From the NCBI GenBank assembly GCA_964578535.1, contig CAZODI010000010.1, positions 28,624 through 92,623 of the forward strand: a DNA stretch of 64,000 nt, in the 5' to 3' direction. Shown piece after piece: positions 9,336 through 18,076 of this stretch. Source of the DNA: PHBD01 sp964578535 (GTDB lineage: Bacteria > Desulfobacterota > Syntrophia > Syntrophales > PHBD01). Made by a program: the position numbers and the translations under genes. Positions within the stretch are counted from its first letter, which is position 1, and each line of letters opens with the position of its first letter. The notes beneath the pieces are model-generated. The model did no database searches, was not told where the DNA came from, and saw only the letters and a list, made by a program, of their open reading frames with translations.

Positions 9336-11096
9336 ATGGCCGACGGCAACGAGACACAATTCAATCAGGAAACAGACAGGGAAAACCAGAGTCAATCCAG
9401 CGAAATCCAGACAGACAAACCAGATGAGGGGTTCGGTTTCAAGGAACTGTACGAGCAGAGCCTTCAGAACCTCCAGATGGGTGAAATCGTCCGGGGCAAG
9501 GTCGTACAGATCGGGCAGGACGTGATTATGGTGGATGTGGGCTGGAAAACGGAAGGTTACATCCTGGCACGGGAACTAAAGGACGCCGATGGGAATATCA
9601 CCGTCGCCGTCGGAGATGAAATCGAGATTCTGGTGGATAAGAGAGATTCTGACGGAAATCTGGTTCTCTCCAGGGAAAAAGCGGCAAAAATCAAGGTGTG
9701 GGAAAATGTGCGCTCCGCCTACGAGCAAAACCGGGCGATCCACGGGACGATCGTCGAGCGCCTCAAAGGAGGTCTATCCGTAGATATCGGGATTCCGGCC
9801 TTTCTACCGGGTTCGCAGGTGGATATCCGCCCTGTCCGGGATCTGGAACGATATATCGGCCAGAGCTATCTTTTTGAAATCCTCAAATACGACAGAAAAA
9901 GGAACAATGTTGTGCTTTCCCGCAGAACCATTCTCGAACGGGAGCGGGAAGAGCTGAAGAAGGAGACCCTGGCCAAGATCGAAGAAGGGATCATCGTCGA
10001 AGGGATCATCAAGAACATCACCGACTACGGCATTTTTGTCGATCTGGGCGGCATCGACGGTCTCCTCCATGTGACGGACATTTCCTGGGGTAGAATCTCC
10101 AGGCCTTCAGACGGCTTCTCCAGGGGAGACAAGATCACGGTCAAGGTTCTTTCCTTCGATCGGGAAAAGGAGAGGGTTTCTCTCGGCCTCAAACAGCTTG
10201 CCGATAACCCCTGGCATACCATTCTGAATAAGTATCCGGTCGGTTCCGTCATTGACGGCCGTGTCGTGAACGTTACCGATTACGGTGCTTTCATCGAGTT
10301 GGAACCCGGTGTGGAAGGCCTCATTCACATCTCGGAGATGTTCTGGACCCGAGAGATCCGCCATCCGTCAAAAGTGCTCCAGGTAGGTCAGAAGGTCCAG
10401 GTCATGATCCTGGACATCAACCAGGAATCGAAGCGCATTTCACTTGGACTCAAGCAGACCACCCAGAATCCCTGGGAGAATCTACGCCAGAAATATCCCG
10501 AAGGAACGGTGATTCGCGGAACGATCCGGAACATCACCAACTTCGGAATCTTCGTGGGCGTTGAGGACGGAATTGACGGCCTGGTCCACGTCTCCGATAT
10601 ATCCTGGAAACAACGTGTTAAGCATCCTTCGGAATTCTACAAGAAGGGACAGGAAATCGAGGCCGTCGTTCTGCACGTGGACGTGGAAAATGAAAAGTTC
10701 TCTCTGGGAATCAAGCAGATCGAGAGGAATCCCTGGGAAGAACTGGCCCAGCGTTTCGCCATGGGTACCGTTGTTTCCGGAAAGGTGACCAACCTGACGG
10801 ACTTTGGTATATTTGTTGAAATCGAAGAGGGCATTGAAGGGCTCGTCCACATATCCGAACTGAGCCAGCGGCGTGTGAAATCACCCTCGGAACTGTTTGC
10901 AGTGGGAGATGTAATCTCCGCCGTGGTCAAGAGTGTGGATTCGAAAAACAGGAAGATCCGCCTGAGCGTCAAGGATTACGAGGCTTCCGTAGAAGGCAGC
11001 CATTCCACTACTCAGTACCTCAACAACCGGGAGAACATCGGATCCAATCTGGGGAAGGCACTGGCAAACGCGAAACTGCAAGATTCTGAGCGGTGA
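9336..11096 (+). CDS. rpsA: 30S ribosomal protein S1
   Basis: This 586-residue protein carries six S1 (OB-fold) RNA-binding repeats, roughly at residues 48-115, 135-198, 217-286, 302-373, 389-460 and 476-547. Repeats 3-6 have the typical G.V.N.TDYGIFVDL / GLLH.SDISW / VSLGLKQ pattern. S1 helps mRNAs dock to the small subunit. The acidic, Gln-rich first 35 residues are a variable extension. AGGGGG precedes the ATG by 11 bases. The 169 bases before it contain no promoter I can call with confidence. It is followed closely by sppA. Confidence 0.97.
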   Translation: MADGNETQFNQETDRENQSQSSEIQTDKPDEGFGFKELYEQSLQNLQMGEIVRGKVVQIGQDVIMVDVGWKTEGYILARELKDADGNITVAVGDEIEILVDKRDSDGNLVLSREKAAKIKVWENVRSAYEQNRAIHGTIVERLKGGLSVDIGIPAFLPGSQVDIRPVRDLERYIGQSYLFEILKYDRKRNNVVLSRRTILEREREELKKETLAKIEEGIIVEGIIKNITDYGIFVDLGGIDGLLHVTDISWGRISRPSDGFSRGDKITVKVLSFDREKERVSLGLKQLADNPWHTILNKYPVGSVIDGRVVNVTDYGAFIELEPGVEGLIHISEMFWTREIRHPSKVLQVGQKVQVMILDINQESKRISLGLKQTTQNPWENLRQKYPEGTVIRGTIRNITNFGIFVGVEDGIDGLVHVSDISWKQRVKHPSEFYKKGQEIEAVVLHVDVENEKFSLGIKQIERNPWEELAQRFAMGTVVSGKVTNLTDFGIFVEIEEGIEGLVHISELSQRRVKSPSELFAVGDVISAVVKSVDSKNRKIRLSVKDYEASVEGSHSTTQYLNNRENIGSNLGKALANAKLQDSER

Positions 11097-11121
11097 AGTC
11101 CCGGAAGGCACTTCCTGAGCA

Positions 11122-12024
11122 ATGATCCGTAGGCATCCCATCCTCTTCGGCCTGTTGCTTCTTCTTGTCGCAGGAGCGGTTTTTTTTGCGGCCGTGTATT
11201 CGCTTGGCAACGCGCCGGGCGGGAAACGGTCCCTCTCCCTGGCCGACAAGGTCGGTGTTGTCCCGATCGACGGGGTGATCACCACCTCGAAGGACACTGT
11301 GGAGCAGCTCGAATCGTTTGGAAAAGATCCTTCTATCAAGGCGGTTGTCCTTCGAATCGACTCCCCGGGAGGAGGAGTGGCTTCGTCCCAGGAGATCTTC
11401 GGAGCGATCCTGGAGCTGAAAAAAAAGAAAAAAGTCGTTGCGTCACTCGGATCCATCGCTGCTTCGGGTGGCTATATGATCGCCTGTGCAGCCGACCGCA
11501 TCGTCTCCAATCCGGGAACCATTACGGGAAGCATCTCCGCCATTATGCACTTTGCCAACGCCGAAGAGCTGATGAAGAAAATCGGCGTCCGCGCAACCGT
11601 GATCAAGAGCGGGAAATTCAAGGATATCGGAACGCCAGCCCGGGGTATGACGGATGAGGAGCGCGAACTCCTCCAGGACCTCGTGGACGATATTTACGAC
11701 CAGTTTCTCGACTCGGTCGCCGTCAGCAGGAAGCTTTCCAAAGATACCGTTCGCACCTTTGCCGATGGACGCGTTTTTTCGGGCCGCAGGGCGATGAAAC
11801 TCGGACTGGTGGACGAGTTGGGAGACTTGACGGCAGCGGTTCGAACTGCAGGCGGTATGGCCGGAATCAAGGGGGACCCCGATGTTGTCTGGCCGCCGAA
11901 GAAGCGCTCCTCCCTGTTCGATTACCTGATTCAGGACGCGCGCTCTTACCTGACCAAGACACTGCAGGAACAGTCCGCAGGTCCCGTCGGTGCACATTAC
12001 CTGTACCCGGGATCGGCCCTGTGA
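11122..12024 (+). CDS. sppA: Signal peptide peptidase SppA (short form)
   Basis: This is a 300-residue membrane-bound serine protease of the S49 family. An N-terminal membrane anchor (HPILFGLLLLLVAGAVFFAA) is followed by one protease domain. The catalytic serine is in GSIAASGGYMIACAAD and the catalytic lysine in VIKSGKFKDIG. The single-domain length is that of the Bacillus-type SppA rather than the 67-kDa E. coli form. It degrades signal peptides left in the membrane after secretion. It starts 25 bases after rpsA and is probably transcribed with it. A remarkable poly-Lys run (KKKKK) precedes the catalytic serine. Confidence 0.93.
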   Translation: MIRRHPILFGLLLLLVAGAVFFAAVYSLGNAPGGKRSLSLADKVGVVPIDGVITTSKDTVEQLESFGKDPSIKAVVLRIDSPGGGVASSQEIFGAILELKKKKKVVASLGSIAASGGYMIACAADRIVSNPGTITGSISAIMHFANAEELMKKIGVRATVIKSGKFKDIGTPARGMTDEERELLQDLVDDIYDQFLDSVAVSRKLSKDTVRTFADGRVFSGRRAMKLGLVDELGDLTAAVRTAGGMAGIKGDPDVVWPPKKRSSLFDYLIQDARSYLTKTLQEQSAGPVGAHYLYPGSAL

Positions 12025-12060
12025 GGGTGGTATCCTCTTGAGAGGCAAAGGATTATCCAT

Positions 12061-12849
12061 ATGAAACCTGCGCCGGAAGATGCGACGATCCTCCTGGAGA
12101 AAAGAAACAGCGTTGCTGTCCTGACGCTGAACCGGCCTCACGAAATGAACGCCCTGTCCTCCGACATGCGCCGCGAACTCCTGGAGGCGCTGCTTCTCCT
12201 GGGAGACGATGACGAGGTTCGAGCGGTTGTACTGACCGGTGGGGAGTACGTGTTTTCCGCAGGCATGGACATCAAGGAAATGTCCGAGATCCCGGACGAA
12301 CGGATCGACGACTATTTCCGATCCATGGTCCGGTATCTTTCCAAAATCTATACGTTCCGCAAACCCGTTGTCGCTGCGGTAGGGGGAATCGCCCTCGGCG
12401 GCGGCTTCAACCTGGCCGTTGTCTGTGACATGATCATCGCCTCTGAAAGCGCCATTTTCGGACATCCGGAATTGAAATTCGGCCTGAATCCTCTCTTCGG
12501 ACCCCTCATGCAGCTGGTCGGTATGGCCAAGGCCAAGGAAATCACCATGCTGGGAGAGCCGATCGGAGCCAGAGAGGCCCTTCGCATCGGCCTGGTCAAC
12601 AAGGTTGCCCCGCCTGACAATTTCATGAAGGAAGCCGTGGCTGTGGCTGAGGAGCTGGCAAAACGCTCTCCCAAGGCCCTGGAGGTGGTCAAGAAATTGT
12701 CCGATGTCGTACCCCGCCTCGACAAGGCATCAGCCCTGGAACTCGAATTCGTGGAAAGTGCCTTCCTTTTCTCCATGCCGGAGCGAAAGGTACTCATGAA
12801 CGAATTTATCATGAATCAGTTCCTGCATAAGATTCACAAGCCCTCCTGA
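12061..12849 (+). CDS. Enoyl-CoA hydratase/isomerase family protein
   Basis: This 262-residue protein is a crotonase-fold enzyme. The oxyanion-hole segments are FSAGMDIKEM and GGIALGGGFNLAV, and the segment GHPELKFGLNP carries one of the usual catalytic glutamates. The second usual acidic residue is not clearly placed (LFGPLMQLVGMAKA follows), so the reaction could be hydration, isomerisation or decarboxylation of an acyl-CoA. Family members act in beta-oxidation; this fits the acyl-CoA dehydrogenases and EtfBA elsewhere in the window, but it is not next to them. The start has AGAGG about 12 bases upstream. Confidence 0.88.
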   Translation: MKPAPEDATILLEKRNSVAVLTLNRPHEMNALSSDMRRELLEALLLLGDDDEVRAVVLTGGEYVFSAGMDIKEMSEIPDERIDDYFRSMVRYLSKIYTFRKPVVAAVGGIALGGGFNLAVVCDMIIASESAIFGHPELKFGLNPLFGPLMQLVGMAKAKEITMLGEPIGAREALRIGLVNKVAPPDNFMKEAVAVAEELAKRSPKALEVVKKLSDVVPRLDKASALELEFVESAFLFSMPERKVLMNEFIMNQFLHKIHKPS

Positions 12850-12903
12850 CCCATTCATCCCCGCCAAGCCCCGAATCTCCTCGGTTCCCGGACAACAATT
12901 GCT

Positions 12904-12932
12904 TTGACAATCCGAAATTCCTGATATAGAAA
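12904..12932 (+). promoter_or_regulatory. Predicted sigma70 promoter upstream of hom
   Basis: TTGACA at 12904-12909 is a perfect -35 box. Two overlapping -10 candidates follow: TAGAAA at 12927-12932 with a 17-base spacer, and TATAGA at 12925-12930 with a 15-base spacer. It would start a transcript of about 70 bases before hom. No riboswitch-like fold was recognised in this leader. Confidence 0.5.
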
Positions 12933-13006
12933 CAGCGGGTTCGCATAGCCTCGCCCCTGCGGCAACCTGCATGGATTTCAAAGAATTCGTGGAAGGGGAT
13001 CGACGA

Positions 13007-14317
13007 ATGAAAACCATCTCGCTCGGACTGATCGGTTTCGGCACGGTAGGTACCGGCGTAGTCCGGATCCTTCAGGAAAGCACGGATATGCTGTCCCGGA
13101 GGCTGGGAGCGAAGATCGTCCTGAAGAGGATCGCGGATCTGGACATGGATAGCCCCCGCGCCGTCTCCGTAACAAGAGACCTGCTGACGACCGACGCGGA
13201 AACGATCCTCTCCGATCCGGACATCGAAATCGTCATCGAACTGATGGGAGGATACGAACCGGCCCGCACGTTCATTCTGAAGGCGATCAAGAACGGCAAG
13301 CATGTCGTGACTGCCAACAAGGCGCTCCTGGCCACCCATGGGAACGAGATCTTCCGGGCCGCGGAAACCGCAAAAGTGGACATCGGCTTCGAGGCCAGCG
13401 TCGGCGGAACGATTCCCATCATCAAGACACTCAAGGAATCCCTCGTGGCAAACCGGATCCTGTCGATTCTGGGAATCATGAACGGGACCTCCAATTACAT
13501 TCTGACGAAAATGACCGACGAGGGAAAGGCCTTCGACGTCGTCCTCAAAGAGGCCCAGGCCCTCGGTTTCGCTGAGGCCGATCCGACGTTTGACATCGAG
13601 GGAATCGACACGGCGCACAAACTGGCGATCACCCTGTCTCTTGCCTACGGCAAACGGGTCAACCTCGATGATCTTTACCGTGAGGGAATCACGAGGATCA
13701 GCGAGCAGGACATCGAGTTCGCACGGGAACTCGGTTACAGGATCAAGCTCCTGGCCATTGCCATACAGAGGGGGCAGGCCGTCGAGGCACGGATCCATCC
13801 GACCATGATTCCCTCGAATCACCTGCTGGCCAACGTAAACGGGAATTTCAACGCCTTCCACCTCGTGGGAGACGCGGCGGACTCGGTTTTCCTGTACGGT
13901 CAGGGTGCCGGCATGATGCCGACTGCCAGTGCGGTCATTGGAGACGTGGTCGACATCGCCCGGGAAATCCTGACGGGCACCTCGGGCAGGGTACCCCACC
14001 GGACCCTTGAAGAGGATCTCCTCGAAGACATTCGCCTGGTTCCCTTCGACGAGATGACGACGAACTATTACTTCCGCTTTACCGCCGCCGACCGTGCCGG
14101 TGTTCTCTCGAAGATCTCCGGGATCCTGGGCGAGAAAAACATCAGCATCGCGTCGGTCATCCAGAAGGGAAAGAAGCAGGGCGGGGCCGTACCGGTCGTG
14201 ATGACCACCTACAAGGCCAGGGAAAAGGACGTACGGGAGGCTCTCAAGCATATCGACCAGCTCGACGTGGTCCATGGAGAGACGATCCTGATCCGGATTG
14301 AGGACGAGAACCTGTAA
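13007..14317 (+). CDS. hom: Homoserine dehydrogenase
   Basis: This 436-residue enzyme reduces aspartate semialdehyde to homoserine for threonine and methionine synthesis. It has the NAD(P)-binding loop GFGTVGTGV at the N-terminus, the conserved TANKALLATHG and EASVGGTIPI segments, GTSNYILTKM, and a C-terminal ACT domain (FRFTAADRAGVLSKISGIL) for allosteric control, probably by threonine. I start at the ATG at 13007, which has GGAAGGGG eight bases upstream; an earlier in-frame ATG at 12971 lacks conserved sequence. Its stop overlaps the ATG of the following phosphoglycerate-mutase-like gene by one base. Confidence 0.95.
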   Translation: MKTISLGLIGFGTVGTGVVRILQESTDMLSRRLGAKIVLKRIADLDMDSPRAVSVTRDLLTTDAETILSDPDIEIVIELMGGYEPARTFILKAIKNGKHVVTANKALLATHGNEIFRAAETAKVDIGFEASVGGTIPIIKTLKESLVANRILSILGIMNGTSNYILTKMTDEGKAFDVVLKEAQALGFAEADPTFDIEGIDTAHKLAITLSLAYGKRVNLDDLYREGITRISEQDIEFARELGYRIKLLAIAIQRGQAVEARIHPTMIPSNHLLANVNGNFNAFHLVGDAADSVFLYGQGAGMMPTASAVIGDVVDIAREILTGTSGRVPHRTLEEDLLEDIRLVPFDEMTTNYYFRFTAADRAGVLSKISGILGEKNISIASVIQKGKKQGGAVPVVMTTYKAREKDVREALKHIDQLDVVHGETILIRIEDENL

Positions 14318-15528
14318 TGAAATACGTCATTCTCCTCGGAGACGGCATGGCGGACCGACCCCTGGCCGAGCTGGGCGGTAAGACCCCCCTGCAAGCCGCC
14401 CGAACGCCGAACATGGACCGGATCGCCGGAACCGGGCTGGTCGGCCTCGTGGACACCATCCCGGAAGGTCTCCAGCCGGGAAGCGACGTGGCGAACCTGT
14501 CCGTTCTCGGCTATGACCCGCGCCTTGTCTACAGCGGCAGGGGACCCCTGGAAGCAGCCAACATGGGGGTTCGTCTCGATCCGGAAGACGTGGCGTTCCG
14601 CTGCAACCTCGTGACCCTCGGTGGGGACGGCCTGGACATAATGGACAGTTACAGTGCCGGCCACATCGGGACGGACGAGGCTGCGGAGATCATCGCCGAC
14701 CTGCAACGGGCTCTGGGGAACGAGGAGTTCCGGTTCCACCCCGGCATCAGCTACCGGCACCTGCTGGTCTGGAAGGGGGGAAGCGCCTCTCTCATCACCA
14801 CTCCTCCGCACGACATCACTGGACAAAACGCGACATCCCGCCTGCCGAAGGGAGACCGGGAAGAGGCCGTACTGCGCCTGATTCGGAACGCGGCACCTGT
14901 CCTGAAAGACCATCCTGTCAACCGGCGGCGGATTGCCAACGGGAAAAAACCCGCCAACAGCATCTGGCCGTGGGGCCAGGGGCATGCCCCCCTCATCGTA
15001 CCGCTCACAGAGACATACGGCCTCCGTGGGGGGATGATCTCGGCTGTGGACCTGCTCAACGGCATGGGGGTTTATGCGGGCCTTAAAGTCATCCGGGTCG
15101 AAGGAGCCACAGGGTTCACCGACACGAACTACATCGGCAAGGCGGAAAAAGCACTCGATGCCTTGAAAGAGATGGACTTCATCTTTGTTCACGTGGAGGC
15201 CCCCGACGAGATGGGCCACGCGGGAGACATTGAAGGAAAAATCAAGGCCATTGAGGATTTCGATGAAAAGGTCGTCGGGACGGTTCTGAGGGGGCTGGAG
15301 ACACTGAAACCCTATCGGGTAATGGTGTTGAGCGATCATCCGACGCCGATCTCCATCCGCACCCATTCGTCCGAACCGAGCCCCTTCGCGGTCCTTTCCT
15401 CTGTGAGCGACGAGAATCCGTGCCAGGGCGCCTCCTACTCGGAGTCGGAGGGGAAAAAATCGGGGATTCTGCTGTCTCCTGGTCACCATCTGATGGAGCG
15501 GTTCATCCGGGGGCGGCTCCATGCCTAA
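14317..15528 (+). CDS. ApgM-type phosphoglycerate mutase-like protein, possible homoserine kinase
   Basis: This 403-residue protein belongs to the alkaline-phosphatase superfamily branch of cofactor-independent phosphoglycerate mutases (ApgM). It begins YVILLGDGMADRPL, has metal-binding residues in GDGMADRP and in VEAPDEMGHAGD, and VMVLSDHPTP near the end. It is coupled to hom by a one-base TAATG overlap. Because hom is immediately upstream and no thrB is seen, a role as an alternative homoserine kinase is plausible; members of this family beside hom in other bacteria have been proposed for that step. Glycolytic phosphoglycerate mutase is the conventional alternative. Confidence 0.85.
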   Translation: MKYVILLGDGMADRPLAELGGKTPLQAARTPNMDRIAGTGLVGLVDTIPEGLQPGSDVANLSVLGYDPRLVYSGRGPLEAANMGVRLDPEDVAFRCNLVTLGGDGLDIMDSYSAGHIGTDEAAEIIADLQRALGNEEFRFHPGISYRHLLVWKGGSASLITTPPHDITGQNATSRLPKGDREEAVLRLIRNAAPVLKDHPVNRRRIANGKKPANSIWPWGQGHAPLIVPLTETYGLRGGMISAVDLLNGMGVYAGLKVIRVEGATGFTDTNYIGKAEKALDALKEMDFIFVHVEAPDEMGHAGDIEGKIKAIEDFDEKVVGTVLRGLETLKPYRVMVLSDHPTPISIRTHSSEPSPFAVLSSVSDENPCQGASYSESEGKKSGILLSPGHHLMERFIRGRLHA

Positions 15529-15955
15529 GCATCGCGTCCAGGTCCGGGTGATCTACGCGGACACGGATGCCATGGGGATTGTCTATCACACGAACTATAT
15601 CCGCTGGTTTGAAGTCGGGCGGACGGAGTTGCTCCGCGACATGGGCATCAGCCATGAGCGGATGGCGGGAGAACCGTTTCTTCTTCCCCTGACCCGCGTC
15701 TATTGCCACTATTTCGTCCCCGCCCGGATCGACCAACTGCTGACGGTAGAAACGGAAATCGCTTATCTCAAACGTGCAAGTATCAAGTTTCACTACGAAA
15801 TCTGGGATGCAAACCGGGACGTGAACATGGTGGAGGGATACTCGGTTCATGCCTGCACCGACCGGAGCGGGCGAATTGTACGGCTGCCCGATTTCTGTGT
15901 CCGTCAGGTTCTTCATCATGAACCGCAACTGAAAGGAGAAAGGAATGGCAGATAA
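15521..15955 (+). CDS. YbgC-type acyl-CoA thioesterase
   Basis: This 144-residue hot-dog-fold protein has the 4-hydroxybenzoyl-CoA thioesterase/YbgC signature YADTDAMGIVYHTNYIRW, in which the Asp of TDAMG is catalytic, and FEVGRTELLRDMG after it. Family members hydrolyse acyl-CoA or acyl-ACP, and in many Gram-negatives ybgC is the first gene of the tol-pal cluster. No tol genes follow here. The start overlaps the preceding gene by eight bases and its end overlaps the next by 11 bases, so it is embedded in an operon. A phospholipid-linked role is possible. Confidence 0.9.
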   Translation: MPKHRVQVRVIYADTDAMGIVYHTNYIRWFEVGRTELLRDMGISHERMAGEPFLLPLTRVYCHYFVPARIDQLLTVETEIAYLKRASIKFHYEIWDANRDVNMVEGYSVHACTDRSGRIVRLPDFCVRQVLHHEPQLKGERNGR

Positions 15956-16616
15956 GAACCAGGAACTGGATCTGAAAGGGCCGGATCGCTTCCAGGCCCT
16001 GATCATGGACATAACCCGGTATGTTTCGGAAAACAAAAAACAATTCTATATCGGCGTGGTGGCGGTGGTGGTCGTCGTTCTGGCGGCCAGCGGATGGTTT
16101 CTCTATCGATGGCAGGACGAAAAGAGCGCTTCCGCACTGTATGCACAGGCCATGAACAAGGCCCAGGGCGAGCAGGTTCAGCCGGCGGATATCGTCAAGG
16201 CTTTTCAAGAAGTCGTGACCCGGCATCCTTCAAGCGAAGCGGCTGCCCTGGCGTCGTTCCGGCTGGGCAACATCCATTACCTCCTGAAGGACTACGATGC
16301 CTCCTTAAAGGCTTATCAGGCCTTTCTCTCCCATGCCCCGGCACGGAGCGACCTCACAACGCTGGCCTATACGGGGGAGGGTTACTGCTACGAGACAAAG
16401 GGGGATTTCAAGAGCGCCCTCTCTTCCTTTGAAAAGGCCGAAAAATCGACAGGCGGTACCCACTTCGAGTCCATGACACTGCGAAACGTTGCGCGGATCC
16501 ACGAGTCGCTGAACGATCCGGCGAAGGCACTGGACTACTATAAGAAAGCCCTGGGAAAGAGCAACGATCCCTTTGTCGAAAGCCTCATCAAGGTAAAAAT
16601 CGCCACACTGGGGTAG
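15945..16616 (+). CDS. Membrane-anchored TPR protein (YfgM-like)
   Basis: This 223-residue protein has a short cytoplasmic N-terminus, one membrane segment (residues about 35-54, FYIGVVAVVVVVLAASGWFLY) and a TPR-like periplasmic part with repeats such as AALASFRLGNIHYLLKDYDASLKAY and KALDYYKKALGKS. The layout resembles YfgM, an ancillary subunit of the Sec/PpiD chaperone complex. It is coupled to the thioesterase gene by an 11-base overlap and preceded by AAAGGAGAAAGG. The role is inferred from architecture only. Confidence 0.82.
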   Translation: MADKNQELDLKGPDRFQALIMDITRYVSENKKQFYIGVVAVVVVVLAASGWFLYRWQDEKSASALYAQAMNKAQGEQVQPADIVKAFQEVVTRHPSSEAAALASFRLGNIHYLLKDYDASLKAYQAFLSHAPARSDLTTLAYTGEGYCYETKGDFKSALSSFEKAEKSTGGTHFESMTLRNVARIHESLNDPAKALDYYKKALGKSNDPFVESLIKVKIATLG

Positions 16617-16639
16617 GACGATCCCCAATCCGATCCATC

Positions 16640-18076
16640 ATGCCGAGTCTATCCACTCTGCAGGCCGTACCGGGATTCCTCCAAAACGAGAATTTCCGGA
16701 ACCGCCTGATCCTCAGCATTGTCATCGCGATTCTGGCGGTCCAGGTCTGGGCCGCCCTGATCAATATCCATTTTGGAATCGACAGCATCCAGATGATGTC
16801 CGTTTTCGAATCGGATGAAACGGCGGCCGTCCTCAGAACCCAGAAGAACATTGCGGAGGGAGACGTCTCTCCCGACGGGATGTTTCAGTACGGCTTCCTC
16901 TTCAACACATTGGCCTATTGGAGCGCTCGATTCTTCAAGCTTCTTGGTTACAGCAGGGACACGACTGTCGCTTTCATAGCCATCAATTACCGCCTGCTCA
17001 CTGTTTTTTCATTCATCCTGCTCCTTTTTTTCTTTCAGCGCCTGTCTCTCCTTATCGTCAAATCCCGTGAGCTTTCATGGCTCAGCGTCCTTCTGCTCGC
17101 TTCCGTTCAGCAGATCTATTACTGGTCCCAGACCATCCACCCCGACATCACACAGACGCTCCTGATCGTGGCCGCCGCCTGGGCCGCCCTTAGAAAGCAC
17201 ACGTTCCGAAATGCATTCCTGGGGGCCTTTCTTGCCGGCATGGCCTTCGGAACGAAGTACGGCGGGATTTTCATCCTTCCGTTTCTCTTCGTTCCGGCCC
17301 TGCTGAACGACCGTCCGGACCGTTCCCTGAAGGAAAAACTCCGCAGCAAAGCCCCTCTTTTTCTTACCTGTTTTCTGCTGGGCTGGCTTATTTTCAACCC
17401 CTACGTCATTTTCAATTTTATTCANNNNNNNNNNNNNNNNNNNNNNNNNNNNNNNNNNNNNNNNNNNNNNNNNNNNNNNNNNNNNNNNNNNNNNNNNNNN
17501 NNNNNNNNNNNNNNNNNNNNNNNNTTTCTCGTTCTCCTTTCTATCAGCGGCTGGTCGATCCCGGCCCGTCGGATGAAAGAACGGGGAAGGGCGATCCTTT
17601 CATTGATCCTGCTCTTTATGATCATACCAGCCAACCTGAACGCCGTGCACTCCATGGCATTCTGCTCGAACAAGGAATCGGACGGCCGTCTTGCTGCAGG
17701 ACGCTTCCTGGAGGAGCGTTACTCTCCAGAATCACGAATCCTGGCAGACTTCTACGCCTACGTTCCGCCACGTTTCAAAAACACCCGGGTGGAATGGGGA
17801 ATCACGAGCGAGTCGATCCTGCAGGATAATCCCCGCATCCTTCTCTTCAGCAGGGCCATGACAGGACGCTTGATCTGGAAATCGCCGGGAACGTCGTTTC
17901 AGGAGAGGTCATTTTTTACAAACCCGTCCTATCCTGAAGCAGAACGGAACGCCGCAAGAGAGACATTCTCCATGCTGTTTGGGAATCCACCAGGACCGTA
18001 TCATCCGGTTTATGAGGATGACCACAGTTTGATCCTGGAACGGCAAAGCGACCCTGGTGGGAAAAGGCAACCATGA
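16640..18076 (+). CDS. GT-C family glycosyltransferase (family 39-like), interrupted by assembly gap
   Basis: Both sides of the gap encode one polytopic protein. The left part (residues 1-261) has at least six membrane segments and a short acidic DE motif (FESDETAAVL) after the first one, as in dolichyl-phosphate-mannose transferases and ArnT; SQTIHPDITQTLL and GMAFGTKYGG also fit. The right part is two membrane segments and a soluble C-terminus (EERYSPESRILADFYAYVPP). Such enzymes move a sugar from a polyprenyl-phosphate donor at the outer face of the inner membrane. The 100-N run hides an unknown number of residues; the matching frame on both sides is not proof that the gap is 100 bases. 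Confidence 0.8.
   Translation: MPSLSTLQAVPGFLQNENFRNRLILSIVIAILAVQVWAALINIHFGIDSIQMMSVFESDETAAVLRTQKNIAEGDVSPDGMFQYGFLFNTLAYWSARFFKLLGYSRDTTVAFIAINYRLLTVFSFILLLFFFQRLSLLIVKSRELSWLSVLLLASVQQIYYWSQTIHPDITQTLLIVAAAWAALRKHTFRNAFLGAFLAGMAFGTKYGGIFILPFLFVPALLNDRPDRSLKEKLRSKAPLFLTCFLLGWLIFNPYVIFNFIXXXXXXXXXXXXXXXXXXXXXXXXXXXXXXXXXXFLVLLSISGWSIPARRMKERGRAILSLILLFMIIPANLNAVHSMAFCSNKESDGRLAAGRFLEERYSPESRILADFYAYVPPRFKNTRVEWGITSESILQDNPRILLFSRAMTGRLIWKSPGTSFQERSFFTNPSYPEAERNAARETFSMLFGNPPGPYHPVYEDDHSLILERQSDPGGKRQP
17425..17524. other. Assembly gap of 100 N
   Basis: Exactly one hundred undetermined bases lie inside the family 39-like glycosyltransferase gene. A run of exactly 100 is the usual placeholder for a scaffold join of unknown length, so the true distance is not known. 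Confidence 0.99.

Noticed and set aside
12850..13006. Riboswitch or threonine attenuator before hom
   Set aside because: No leader peptide rich in Thr/Ile codons, no terminator hairpin and no known riboswitch core were seen.
12809..15522. Long minus-strand frames opposite hom and the mutase-like gene
   Set aside because: The plus-strand genes have family motifs and coupled starts; the reverse frames have none.
17425..17524. N run as a repeat or low-complexity element
   Set aside because: It is an assembly placeholder, not sequence.
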